64,000 nt of DNA from Glebionis coronaria (lineage: Eukaryota; Streptophyta; Magnoliopsida; Asterales; Asteraceae), in NCBI GenBank assembly GCA_025667525.1, contig JANFOE010002232.1, positions 104,501-168,500 of the forward strand. The letters run 5' to 3'. The notes under the pieces were generated by a model. It was given only the letters and a program-made list of their open reading frames with translations, did no database searches and was not told the DNA's origin. Made by a program: the position numbers and the translations under genes. Shown here in pieces: positions 54,612 to 64,000 of this stretch (its first letter is position 1; the number at the start of each line of letters is the position of its first letter).

Positions 54612-57600
54612 TTAGATGGATCGTTGCAGTGTCCTGTAGTGCACTCCATATGGTCTACCACCCACGAATCTTTCCAAGCTCCTCATCAATCTATGTTCAC
54701 GGAGCTTCTGATCGATTTTCTTGATGACATACTTCGCCATCTGCCGGTAACCCGGATGCCAATCCTCCGTCATCTCTGGCAAAGTCCCACCCGAGTTCAG
54801 ATGCTCCAATTTACCTCTGACTTGTATAAGAGTTCCATCACTATACTTGTGGAGCTCCCCCACCCTCATAAACTTCATCAAACCTCGACTGTTCAGGTAG
54901 AAGATGCCGTAATTCGGGACTGAAATACCGGTATAGGGACATCTTTCTACATGTTGAGGTAGCACTTGATTCACAGGACGGGTTAAATTGAGCTTCCTCT
55001 GATAGCTTTCAACTCCTAACTGAAGGTCTTCAACTCGTGACTTGATGACAACGCTTCGTGTGAACATACGAAGTGCTGTGTTCAAAGCAATCAGGTCTTC
55101 ACGAGGAATGTGTGTAAGTTGATCTCTGGTCATCAGAAGCAGCATGTCCTCGATATCCTCAAGGCGAATGATGGAAAAATCTCCTTGCTGGATTTTGTAT
55201 TCCCTGTCATCCTCCCTTTTCAAGCGAATCTCTGTCACATGATAATAGCCGTTCTTGGCTTCCGTTTTCATTCCTAATATGCTGGAGATGCGGATTTCGG
55301 ATCTAACATTGCTTCCAGAATTGACCAAGCAGCAACCCCTGTACGCCCTTCGGACTCGTTCGTCCCAATGAGATGCACCTATGACAGCATACATATCATA
55401 ATTACGATTCATTTTTGGGACCCAGAGTCGATTTACCTTTTCCTCGATGAAGGGTATTGTCCCCCAGTTGGCAGCTTTCAGCAATGTCAGGGAGGTTGCG
55501 TACTTTGATGATCCCTTCAGTAGATACACAAGATCGTTGGTGACGAAAAAGTCAAGAGCAATCTGATTATCTTGAGCAGGATCCATTGGAGGTGGAGCTC
55601 TTTCTGATTCATGAAGTCCTGGCCGTTGAACGGTTTTCAAAGCCTTCAGGATCTCATCGGCATAGTACTCTAACTCCATTCGAGGTAATCGGGTTTTGGC
55701 ACGCAGTCTCTTATCTTTCAGCGCTTTCTTGACCAAGGATGGAGTAACCGAAGTCTTATACTCATGAGCAAAAAATGCACATAAGTCAATCGGACTTCGG
55801 ATACGGAGATACAGCACATCTTTGTCAGCATCTGTTATCGGATCATATTGTGCTGCTGCTGTGATCCAAGCTTGTGGTGGTGCAGACTCGTCTATCTCCA
55901 ACGTGTCTTCCCAATTTCGTATGCTTGGTTCAGGAACCGTAGATTGTTGAGTTTGTTGTTGAGGAGTTGAAGTGCGAACATCTGTTGGTTCAGTTTCAGG
56001 CATTTCAGCAGTGTCGTGAACTGGGGAGTGTTGTGCAGCTTCGGGTTCCGTCACTGATTCTGCAATCACAGGAGGAACAACAGCAGAACTAATGGGGTTA
56101 GTGGTAATAGGTAAAGATACAGCGACAGAGATACCAGGAACCGATGACGCTGTAGTGGCATTCACATCGTGGCGCCACTTAGTTCGTCTTGATTCTGAGG
56201 ATGTCGATTTGTCCTTCTGTGCTGCATCTTTTGTGGACTTGGTTCCAGTCTTAGTAGCAGTCTTCTTGGAGCTGGTAACCTTGTCTCCCTCTTTCGGTTG
56301 TTCACCCCCATCATCATCCTGATTGTCATCCCCGTTACCACCCCTAGCACTCTCCTGATTCTCATCACCACCATCATCGCCATCATCATCATCCTCATCA
56401 TCGTCATCATCGTCATCATCCTCATCATCATCACCACCCTCTTCATCGTCTTTATCCTTTTCTCCTTCTTCTTCTTCTTCTTCCTCTTCTTCCCCCGTAC
56501 CCTCTTCTTCACTCTCTTCCCTTTCTTCCTCAGGTAAGATGTGATATGGTACCACACTTCCAAACATTTTGAATAATCTATCATCCTCCATGATAGCATC
56601 ATTCAGGGATTTATATAGAGCCCGTTGAATCCTCGACTTATCAAACGACCCAAGTTCCACCATACGAGCCTTAAGGATCTTCTTCAGTTTAAAATCCGTC
56701 AGGTCATAAGCAATCTTGTAGGCGGCTTCTGAAGGGTTGGATGATTTGACCATCAAGTTGTCAGCAGCAAGTGTCTTCAACTCATCGCGAAGTTTAGGCA
56801 TTAAGGATTCAACGGATTCTTGCACTCTTTCTTTCACAGATGCTTCCAGTGCTTCTTTTTGTTCCTTATATTTATCCCTCATTGCTTGAAGTCTGGTAAT
56901 ACGTGCAGCATGCTTGTCAGCCTCAGCCTGCTTAACCCGAGCAAGTTCTTCTGCATGTGCTTTTCTGGTCAACTCCATATCTGAAGCGAACCTAGCAATC
57001 ATCTCCTCTTGGGCTTTCCTAGATTCTTCTTCCCTCTGAGCGCGTCGTTGCAACTCTTGGCGAAGTTCATCCATTTCGCGTTTGTGAGTATCCACATGTT
57101 TGTCAAACATTTCGGCCATCACTAATGCAGCCATTGCAGATGTTGCAGAGCTGCTTTGGGTTGACTGGAGGGGCTCGGTTGTTACTGCTGTACTAAGGAT
57201 GGGGATTATGGGTGGTGGAAGAAATGGTGTTGAAGCCGGTCGGGTTGTTAAGGGTTGTATGGGTGGAGGTTGAGTTGTTAAGGGTTGAGTTGTCACCATG
57301 ATCGTAGGAGCAACAGGTTCCTTTTCCACACTTGCTGAAATAGGGATTGATGGCTCCTTCGAAGTGGAATAGTGTTCTGGTGACCCAAACTCATCAACAT
57401 CATCCGGTTCCACGTACTCATCCTCAATATCCACCCTTGCACCTGAACCACTACCACCAGTATCTTTCCTACTCCTTTTAATAGCAATCTTCATCAATTG
57501 TTGCTCGGATTTATCAAGAGTAGGATCAACAATATCTTCTTCATCCCGTAGACGCATCACATCCTTACCCTTTCCCTTCTTACCCTCTGTCTTCTTCTTC

Positions 57601-58571
57601 TTGGGTTCGGGTTCAGGTAACGCTGCTGGTTGTTTGCGTTTCCCTTTACTCTTAACCGTTGTGGATGAGTCTTCTCCAGTTTGAAGGTTTGCTTTCAGCC
57701 TCTGGATTTCTATCTGCAGTAGCTTGTAGTCAGCAGAACCTTTGATTTTGTCAGACAGAAGGTAATCAGGAACAGGACCCGGAATCACACCAATAGACGG
57801 TCCTTCATGCCTCAGATCTACAGTATCATCAGCTTCTTCAGTGTGATAGCGACCTCCTGCACGCCTATCAATAGTAGCATCAAGCTTCATAAAATAATTT
57901 ATGATAAGCTTAATAAACCGAGGATAAGGGAAGAAGTTTGTCTTCAGCTTCTTGTTGTAGAAGAGTTGAAAGGTGAATTCTTCCCATATCAACAAAGCAT
58001 AAGCTGAATTTACAGCTTTGTACATGCCATAGAAGAGGTTTATTATAGGACTGCGCAGTGCATCATGGCCACTCGTTTTTGGCGTAAGACATTTACTGAG
58101 AATACCCATCAATGCTCTCCAAGGTTGTCCCACCTTAGCAGTGGTAAACTCAGATGCAACTCGTATTTCCGGACATCCAAGTGCGTCAAATAACTCCACG
58201 AGTTCATCTTTAGTAGGGTCCCTCGAGAATGACATGCCCTTGGGTGTATCCCGTATACCAAGAATCTTACGGAAGTCTGAAACGGTGAGTGTCTGCTGCT
58301 TGTTGTTGATGGTGAAGGTGATCTTGTTCGAAGTGATTTCCTTGGTTGCCCAAAATTCAAACATATACTCATAAGGCACCGAGGCTGTATTCCTAAGGGC
58401 ATTCTTGAAATGAGAGTTATCGAGGATGGCTATGGCGACCTTAAAACCATGGTGAGTGGATTTAGAGACTTGCTTCAGCCTATAGTTGTTGGGTATAAAC
58501 TTAAGGGTTCGAGCTTTAGCAATATCGGCTTCTCTAGATTCTTGGATAGCTTGTACTGTTGGATTAGTCAT
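54612..58571 (-). CDS. Extra ORF downstream of pol, second copia element (1319 aa)
   Basis: A fully open ORF between pol and the 3' LTR. Residues 1 to about 235 match in outline the N-terminal region of the other family's extra ORF: an 'FW' block, then 'GQPWRALMGILSKCLTPK' (like 'WKYLIHVLLQCLNPKR'), and 'FFPYPRFIKLI' (like 'LAYPRFLQMV'). Then follow basic nuclear-localisation-like stretches ('PEPKKKKTEGKKGKGK', about 324-339), a coiled coil at about 485-590, an acidic Glu/Asp tract at about 684-740, and a C-terminal region ('VEDLQLGVESYQRKLNLTRP') that I recall from ORFs annotated in Asteraceae copia elements. No signal peptide or membrane segment is seen, so the env-like label is not supported by structure. 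Function unknown; it looks undamaged, suggesting a recent element. Confidence 0.85.
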   Translation of the reverse strand: MTNPTVQAIQESREADIAKARTLKFIPNNYRLKQVSKSTHHGFKVAIAILDNSHFKNALRNTASVPYEYMFEFWATKEITSNKITFTINNKQQTLTVSDFRKILGIRDTPKGMSFSRDPTKDELVELFDALGCPEIRVASEFTTAKVGQPWRALMGILSKCLTPKTSGHDALRSPIINLFYGMYKAVNSAYALLIWEEFTFQLFYNKKLKTNFFPYPRFIKLIINYFMKLDATIDRRAGGRYHTEEADDTVDLRHEGPSIGVIPGPVPDYLLSDKIKGSADYKLLQIEIQRLKANLQTGEDSSTTVKSKGKRKQPAALPEPEPKKKKTEGKKGKGKDVMRLRDEEDIVDPTLDKSEQQLMKIAIKRSRKDTGGSGSGARVDIEDEYVEPDDVDEFGSPEHYSTSKEPSIPISASVEKEPVAPTIMVTTQPLTTQPPPIQPLTTRPASTPFLPPPIIPILSTAVTTEPLQSTQSSSATSAMAALVMAEMFDKHVDTHKREMDELRQELQRRAQREEESRKAQEEMIARFASDMELTRKAHAEELARVKQAEADKHAARITRLQAMRDKYKEQKEALEASVKERVQESVESLMPKLRDELKTLAADNLMVKSSNPSEAAYKIAYDLTDFKLKKILKARMVELGSFDKSRIQRALYKSLNDAIMEDDRLFKMFGSVVPYHILPEEEREESEEEGTGEEEEEEEEEGEKDKDDEEGGDDDEDDDDDDDDEDDDDGDDGGDENQESARGGNGDDNQDDDGGEQPKEGDKVTSSKKTATKTGTKSTKDAAQKDKSTSSESRRTKWRHDVNATTASSVPGISVAVSLPITTNPISSAVVPPVIAESVTEPEAAQHSPVHDTAEMPETEPTDVRTSTPQQQTQQSTVPEPSIRNWEDTLEIDESAPPQAWITAAAQYDPITDADKDVLYLRIRSPIDLCAFFAHEYKTSVTPSLVKKALKDKRLRAKTRLPRMELEYYADEILKALKTVQRPGLHESERAPPPMDPAQDNQIALDFFVTNDLVYLLKGSSKYATSLTLLKAANWGTIPFIEEKVNRLWVPKMNRNYDMYAVIGASHWDERVRRAYRGCCLVNSGSNVRSEIRISSILGMKTEAKNGYYHVTEIRLKREDDREYKIQQGDFSIIRLEDIEDMLLLMTRDQLTHIPREDLIALNTALRMFTRSVVIKSRVEDLQLGVESYQRKLNLTRPVNQVLPQHVERCPYTGISVPNYGIFYLNSRGLMKFMRVGELHKYSDGTLIQVRGKLEHLNSGGTLPEMTEDWHPGYRQMAKYVIKKIDQKLREHRLMRSLERFVGGRPYGVHYRTLQRSI

Positions 58572-60467
58572 TTTATCTGCTTAAGATAAGACATGAAAGG
58601 TTGATGCACAAAAACAGATAGATATATATCATTCTTACTTCTAAGCATAACACATTTCATAAGATAAAACAACAAGTACATAGATAGCATGCAAACAAGA
58701 ATAATCAAACTCTTCATCCGGAACTTTTACTCATTCGGAACATCTTCATCCGGAACATTTCCTCATTCGGAACTTCTCCTCATTCGGAACTTCTTCATCC
58801 GGAAGTTCTTCATTCGGAACTTCCTTCATCCGGAAGTTCTTCATTCGGAACTTCCTTCATCCGGAAGTTCTTCATTCGGAACTTCCTTCATCCGGAAGTT
58901 CTTCATTCGGAACTTCCTTCATCCGAAAGTTCTTCATCCGGAAGTTCTTCATTCGGAACTTCCTTCATCCGGAAGTTCTTCATTCGGAACTTCCTTCATT
59001 CGGAAGTTCTTCATTCGGAACTTCCTTCATTCGGAAGTTCTTCATTCGGAACTTCCTTCATTCGGAAGTTCGTCATTCGGAACTTCCTCATTCGGAAGTC
59101 CTTCATTCGGAACTTCCTCATTCGGAAGTTTTTCAGAAGAAATCCTTCATTCGGAAGTTCTAAGCCATGTTCATCCGGAACTTTTACAAACGAATCTCAG
59201 ATGTTTATTCTAGCGCGTTTGTGAGTTTCTAAGGCAAACTAAGGCAATATAAACATCATTTAACCTATTCCGAGCAAAACCCACCATAAATCCCTTATCA
59301 ATTAACCCTAATTAAGGAATAACCCTAAATCTGATAAATGTTAATTATCTGGATCAATTACGGGGATATAGATGATGATTTAGACGAAATTATAAGTTTA
59401 AAATAGATGTTATATACCTTAATTAGACGAGAGAACAGGATCTAGAAGGATTGAGCAAGAGATTTGATTTCTTGAGTATGTGTAACAATGGCGGCAAAGG
59501 TAGATAAACAGTGAACAGAAATAATGGGGGCGGGGAGTGAGTTGTTTGACTTAGGTCAATTTCTAACAACTTTCACAACATGTCACTTTAAGTCCTCCAA
59601 TTTTACTCCTTTTTCTTTTTGTTTCTAACTGTTTTCATATCACTTAACCCTTTTTTAACTTACACATAACTTAGCAAACACAATCTATAAGCATATCCCC
59701 AAAATCTAAAAACCATGCCTATCACTTAGAACGAACACAAGTCGTTTTCTAAAGCAAAACCACTCAATTACCATGAAGCCCTTAATTTTCACAATCACTT
59801 TTGAAGATCAATTTTAATGACGAAGATGATTTTACTATTTTCTCCCCCTTAAACAATGACCCGTTTTCTATTTAAAGAGCTGTAGTCATTGTTTAAAGAG
59901 TCAAATAGTGATGAACGCATTTCCAATTTATCTCTTGAAAAATTTTGATTCGTGGTTTTAATAAGATTTCTCTTATTTAAACAAATTAATGCACTGAGAC
60001 GTACACTAATTCGTGTTAGACCAAGTTGTAAAGTAAACCTGGTCCCTTTGCATGATTTGGCTTGTAAATCACGCCCGAGAAAATTAATTCCCGTTCTGAG
60101 CCAACGTTTTCCCAGGAAATATGTGACTTTAATATGAAAACCGGGTTGCAGTCAGAAATAACTACAAGCCATAATGGGCATGTTTTAAAAATGTACAACT
60201 TTTATACGGACTCTATTTATGGCACCGTGTCAATATTGATCGACATTTCTAAGGCCGTAAATATTACCGTACTAAAAGACATGCCCGTTTTAAAACGAAA
60301 AATATTTTTGGTTTTTCTTGATTTTATAATTTTTATGGTTTTTCTAGGTTTTATATTTTTTATGGTTTTTCTTGGTTTTATATTTTTGTATTTTTCTTTT
60401 GTGGTTTATATATTTACGATAATATACATGATCACGAACAAAGGATACTCTGAATAGTTTACCACGA
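58572..60467 (-). other. Spacer between pol and extra ORF, second copia element
   Basis: Non-coding. It contains the CGGAA array at 58710-59185 and a purine tract (minus 'tttaagggggaga') at 59841-59853. The array sits about 140-610 bp upstream of the extra ORF's start, the same relative place as the 21-bp motif array in the first family. Confidence 0.6.
58710..59185 (-). repeat. TTCATYCGGAA array upstream of extra ORF
   Basis: About 29 units. In the regular core, TTCATCCGGAAG and TTCATTCGGAAC alternate at 15 and 16 bp, giving a 31-bp higher-order period; later units are mostly the TTCATTCGGAA form. A plus-strand ORF (58689-59213) runs through it only because the period keeps frames open. Confidence 0.92.
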
Positions 60468-62909
60468 CTATTCAGCTGATTCTTCTGCCAACTCTTTGAG
60501 AGTCGCTGGGGTGAATGATTTCATGCCAAGCTTGTCGATCAAAAACTCGATTCGTCCTCGATCTAAGGCTTTGGTGAACATATCCGCCAGCTGGTACTCA
60601 GTAGTGACAAAATACAGCTCGATCACTCCGTTCTCCACCTGCTCCTTAATGAAATGGTAGCGAATGTCAATGTGCTTGGCCCGGGAGTGTTGAACATAGT
60701 TGCAGCAAAGGGCAATGGCGCTCTTGTTGTCACAATACATCGGGATTTTGTTAAATCCAAGACCGTAGTCAGTTAATTGTGATCTCATCCAAAGGACTTG
60801 AGCACAACAACCGGACATGGCGATGTATTCAGCCTCCGTGCTTGATATTGCAGCGCTTTTCTGCCTTTTTGAAGACCAACTGATCAATCTATCTCCAAGG
60901 AGTTGCACAGATCCAGAAGTGCTACGCCTCGTATCTTGACATCCAGCATGATCGGCATCTGCATATGATATTAAAGCAATCGAGGAATCTTTCGGATACC
61001 ATAGACCACGATGAAGTGTTCCTTTTAGATACCGAAAGATCCTTTTCACGACATGTAGGTGCTTTTCGGTAGGCCGAGCCTGATACCGGGCACACATGCA
61101 TACAGCAAATTGCAAATCAGGCCTGCTAGCAGTCAGATATAGAAGGGTGCCGATCATCCCACGGTAAAGTTTTGGATCGACAATAGTCCCATTCCTATCT
61201 TCATCTAACTTGGATTTCTCCACCATTGGAGTGTCTACGGGATCACAATTCTCAAAGTTATATTTCTTAAGAGATTCTAGAGCATATTTGGATTGATTAA
61301 TAAAGATGCCTCTGGGATTCTGAGAAATCTGTAATCCTAAGAAAAATGAAATTTTTCCCATCATCGACATCTGAAAGCGTGTGGACATTATCTTCTCAAA
61401 TTGTTTAGACAATTCTATGTTAGTGGCAGCAAAAATTATATCATCAACATAAATTTGTACCAGAAGCATGTCGTTGCCGTCCTTGAGAGTGAATAGAGTG
61501 GGGTCCACTTTGCCTTTGGAGAAGCCTTCCGACATGAGATATGTTGACAGGAGATCATACCACGCGCGTGGAGCTTGTTTCAACCCATAGAGAGCCTTCT
61601 TAAGCTTGTACACGTGATTAGGAGACTCCGTACTGACGAACCCATCCGGTTGACTAACATAAACCTCTTCCCTTAGTTCACCGTTCAAAAATGCCGTCTT
61701 TACATCCATTTGATAGACGATCATGTTCATATGAGCAGCAAACGCAAGGAATAGTCTAATCGCCTCCAATCTAGCCACAGGAGCAAAAGATTCCTCAAAG
61801 TCTATACCCAAGGCTTGTTTATATCCTCTAGCGACCAATCTAGCCTTATTCTTCAATACCGCACCCATCTCATCAAGTTTAACCTTATAAACCCATAACA
61901 AAGTAAGGATGTTAACCTTGTCAGGGCGAGGAACCAATTCCCATACTTCTAGTCGTTTGAATTCATTGAGTTCCTCCTGCATAGCTTCAATCCAAGATGA
62001 TTGGGTCATAGCCTGCTGCCAATTTTTGGGTTCAACTTCAGAGAGAAATGCATCAAAGTAACAATATAGTGCACTCTCTTGTAATTGATGGCGTGTAGAG
62101 ACTGGTCGATCTAGATCTCCAATAACATTCCTAATTGGGTGATCTTTTGTCCATTTAGTGCTATGGTTTTCAATCCTAGGTGGTCTGGAGTGAACAATAG
62201 AAGGAGCTTCTTCTGAGGTAGACGCGGCTGAAGGGTCTTCAGGGATCGCTACACCAAAGAAAGGAAGCTCTTGCAAGTGAGCATATTCCAAGTCGTGATC
62301 AGTAGAATCCTCTTCCACATCATTAGGCACAAGTAGGGGTGATGATTCAGGTGTAGTTTGAGAATCACTTGGTGAAGGTGCATCCGGTTCAATGTGAATT
62401 GTAGATGCATTAGATAAAGGTTCATTAACTTGAGCAACCACTTCAGGTATTGGAGCAATTACTACAGGTACTGGAACTTCATCAGTCGGGGGATCGAAGA
62501 ATTCATCAAACAACGGTTGAAACAGTTTATCCCACTCGGGCCTTGATGGTGGTAAAAATGATGTAGAAGTAGGATTGTTGGGAACTAATCCGGAACTTAT
62601 AGCACCGGGTCCCATCTCATGAAGCGCGGGTTCAGAGCTGTGTTGCTCAGAAGCCATCGCTGTCAGCTCGTCGAAATCAGCGTCCATAGTTTCTACAATC
62701 TTGCCAAGACGACGGTTATAGATTCGGTATGCCCTTTTGGACGGTGAGTAACCAATGAAAATACCTATATCGGCTTTTGGTTGAAGCTTACCCAAGTTCT
62801 CACTATTGATGTTTGGATAACACAGAGCACCAATGATGAGATGGCATTTATACATGATCTCATCGTTCTTTTCGGGCTTTAAATGCATTAAAATGTCATA
62901 AAATACCAT
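60468..62909 (-). pseudogene. Copia reverse transcriptase/RNase H, integrase truncated
   Basis: An open 813-codon reading. It starts in the C-terminal part of integrase ('[20 protein letters not shown]', '[16 protein letters not shown]'), then a Ser/Pro-rich hinge to about residue 270, RT ('[15 protein letters not shown]', '[13 protein letters not shown]', '[12 protein letters not shown]', YVDD at 61440-61451 minus, residue 487), and RNase H ('[16 protein letters not shown]', about 690). RT and RNase H look intact. Gag, protease and the integrase catalytic core are missing because the element is cut at about 62906, so this copy cannot act alone. The first Met is arbitrary. Confidence 0.9.
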
Positions 62910-64000
62910 ATATATGCTTGTGTTTGTTTACTTGTGTATTTTAGGTATGGATATCGTGAAAAAGACAAAAGATCACAAGATACAAGGAAAAACGAACACG
63001 AGAAACGAAGCCGTACAAAGAACCGGGCCCTAATCATGGAATTTTCATCAAATACCCTTGAAGACTTGAAGACAAAACAAGATTGATCCTCAATGAATGA
63101 AGAAATGACACTTAAAACCCTTGTATATTAATAATTACAAGTTTGGTCCCTTAAGTTTGTCAAAATTGCAAAAAGGTCCTTCAACTTTGAAGAAATGGCA
63201 AGATTAGTCCTTCAACAATTTCAAATTGCCAATAATGGTCCCTCAACAAGTGAAAGACTCATTGAAGACCTTTGAAGATCAACATTGTCCAAGATTAGTC
63301 CTTAAAGAATTACCAAATGTCAAATTACATCCTTGATAACCTTTTATCAAAAGTTGGTGCCAAAATTGTCAAGTGATGAAACTTAAATACAAAGGAAAGT
63401 CAAGTTATAGGGCTGGAAACCTTAAAAGCCAAAAATCTGAAAAAACAAGGACCAAAAGTGACAAAGCTGAAACATTTGAACAAAAAATGCGCCTAACACA
63501 CTCTCTCCCCCAAAAAACGGATCAAAGGACCATTGTTCATCATTTTTACTTCCCCGGAATTTACCTTCACATTTACTTGGGTAAAACTCAATTAAACTTG
63601 CACACACTTAATTCACACACTCCAAAACCCTTCCCACTCCTAAAAACCTGCATCCCACTCATGTGCACCAAAACCCCAATTCCCCAATCCACCAATCACA
63701 TCATTCCTTAGCCTCCAAGACTAGTGACGTGGCAAATTGAACGTCCAAGATGATATGCTTCCTCCCAAAGCAAAATAAACGTTCAAGATCAAGAGAGGAC
63801 AAAATGCACTCAAGGGCACATTTGGGATTTTCTTATGATTAGGGTTTTATGTTTTTAGCCTTCTAGGATGTTCTATAGACTCTATAAAAGGAGCTCACAA
63901 CTTGTGTGAAGCCCTTGTTCCAGTTTCTAGTCTCTCACATGTAATTCCTTTTTAAAGAAATAAAAAGTTTGGTTTTTGAAATATTCAAGTGTAATTCCTT
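62910..64000 (+). repeat. Probable partial LTR of another retroelement
   Basis: It directly follows the truncated pol. On the plus strand a TATA box (TATAAAAG) lies at 63883-63890, with a transcribed-leader-like stretch after it. 63140-63260 has about four degenerate units of 30-35 bp built on 'ggtcc(c/t)tcaac', common in plant LTR U3 regions. A start near 62915 (TGCTTGTG) is possible. No internal domain falls in the window, so family and right limit are unknown. Confidence 0.4.

Noticed and set aside
56162..56602. Met/Lys-rich minus ORF and Ile-rich plus ORF over the acidic tract
   Set aside because: Shadows of the Glu/Asp-rich codons of the 1319-residue ORF in other frames.
58710..59185. 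Regular short repeats resembling a CRISPR array
   Set aside because: Units abut without unique spacers of constant length, and the context is a plant retrotransposon.
58689..59213. 174-codon plus-strand ORF of repeated Phe/Ser/Gly units
   Set aside because: It runs antisense to the element through the CGGAA array; open only because the repeat period keeps one frame free of stops.

Overview
The window looks like transposon-dense nuclear DNA from a flowering plant, most likely a eudicot and plausibly an Asteraceae species. The evidence is long (TA)n tracts, AT-rich intergenic DNA, Helitron and foldback-MITE termini, several nested LTR retrotransposons, and plant ABC-transporter and C2-domain gene fragments. 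The extra downstream ORFs resemble retroelement ORFs I associate with Asteraceae genomes; that last point is recall, not a search. I see no intact host gene, no rRNA or tRNA gene and no CRISPR.

Layout. 1-10.1 kb: MITE-like remnants, a (TA)n tract abutting a Helitron 3' end, and a 230-bp direct repeat, with no supported gene. 10.1-11.5 kb: a long-TIR element carrying three tandem palindromic cassettes, then a 187-bp foldback MITE. 11.5-19 kb: degenerate DNA with a broken C2-domain (NTMC2T6-like) gene fragment. 19.2-21 kb: a segment bounded by outward-facing Helitron 3' ends, then a 298-bp (TA)n tract. 22.5-40.2 kb: a head-to-head pair of 5'-truncated Sirevirus-type Ty1/copia elements, forming roughly 6.8-kb inverted arms joined by a patchwork of LTR scraps. 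42.4-43.9 kb: fragments of an ABCB and an ABCC transporter on opposite strands. 44.0-48.3 kb: the 5' LTR, primer-binding site and leader of a Ty3/gypsy (Tekay/Del-like) element. 48.3-52.1 kb: the 3' LTR and 3' internal region of an Athila-like gypsy element on the minus strand. 52.1-62.9 kb: a second Sirevirus-type element (minus) with 3' LTR, a 1319-residue extra ORF and an open RT/RNase H ORF. 62.9-64 kb: probably part of another LTR.

The most striking signal is in the first Sirevirus-type family. A 9-bp motif, consensus NCGYTGACA, recurs in clusters of three to seven at 21-bp (less often 15-bp) steps. These clusters sit in the LTR U3, after pol, upstream of the extra ORF, inside the extra ORF, in the pol hinge and in gag. 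The motif and its phase are kept while the DNA between units differs, and in coding regions 21 bp is seven codons, giving heptapeptide repeats. The second Sirevirus-type element has an unrelated short motif, TTCATYCGGAA, arrayed upstream of its extra ORF. The same 11-mer also forms a minisatellite in the transcribed part of the neighbouring Athila-like LTR. Motif arrays upstream of the third ORF may be a shared strategy, for example an internal promoter; that is inference.

All identifications come from reading the sequence and family knowledge. No alignment or database search was run, and identity estimates are by eye.
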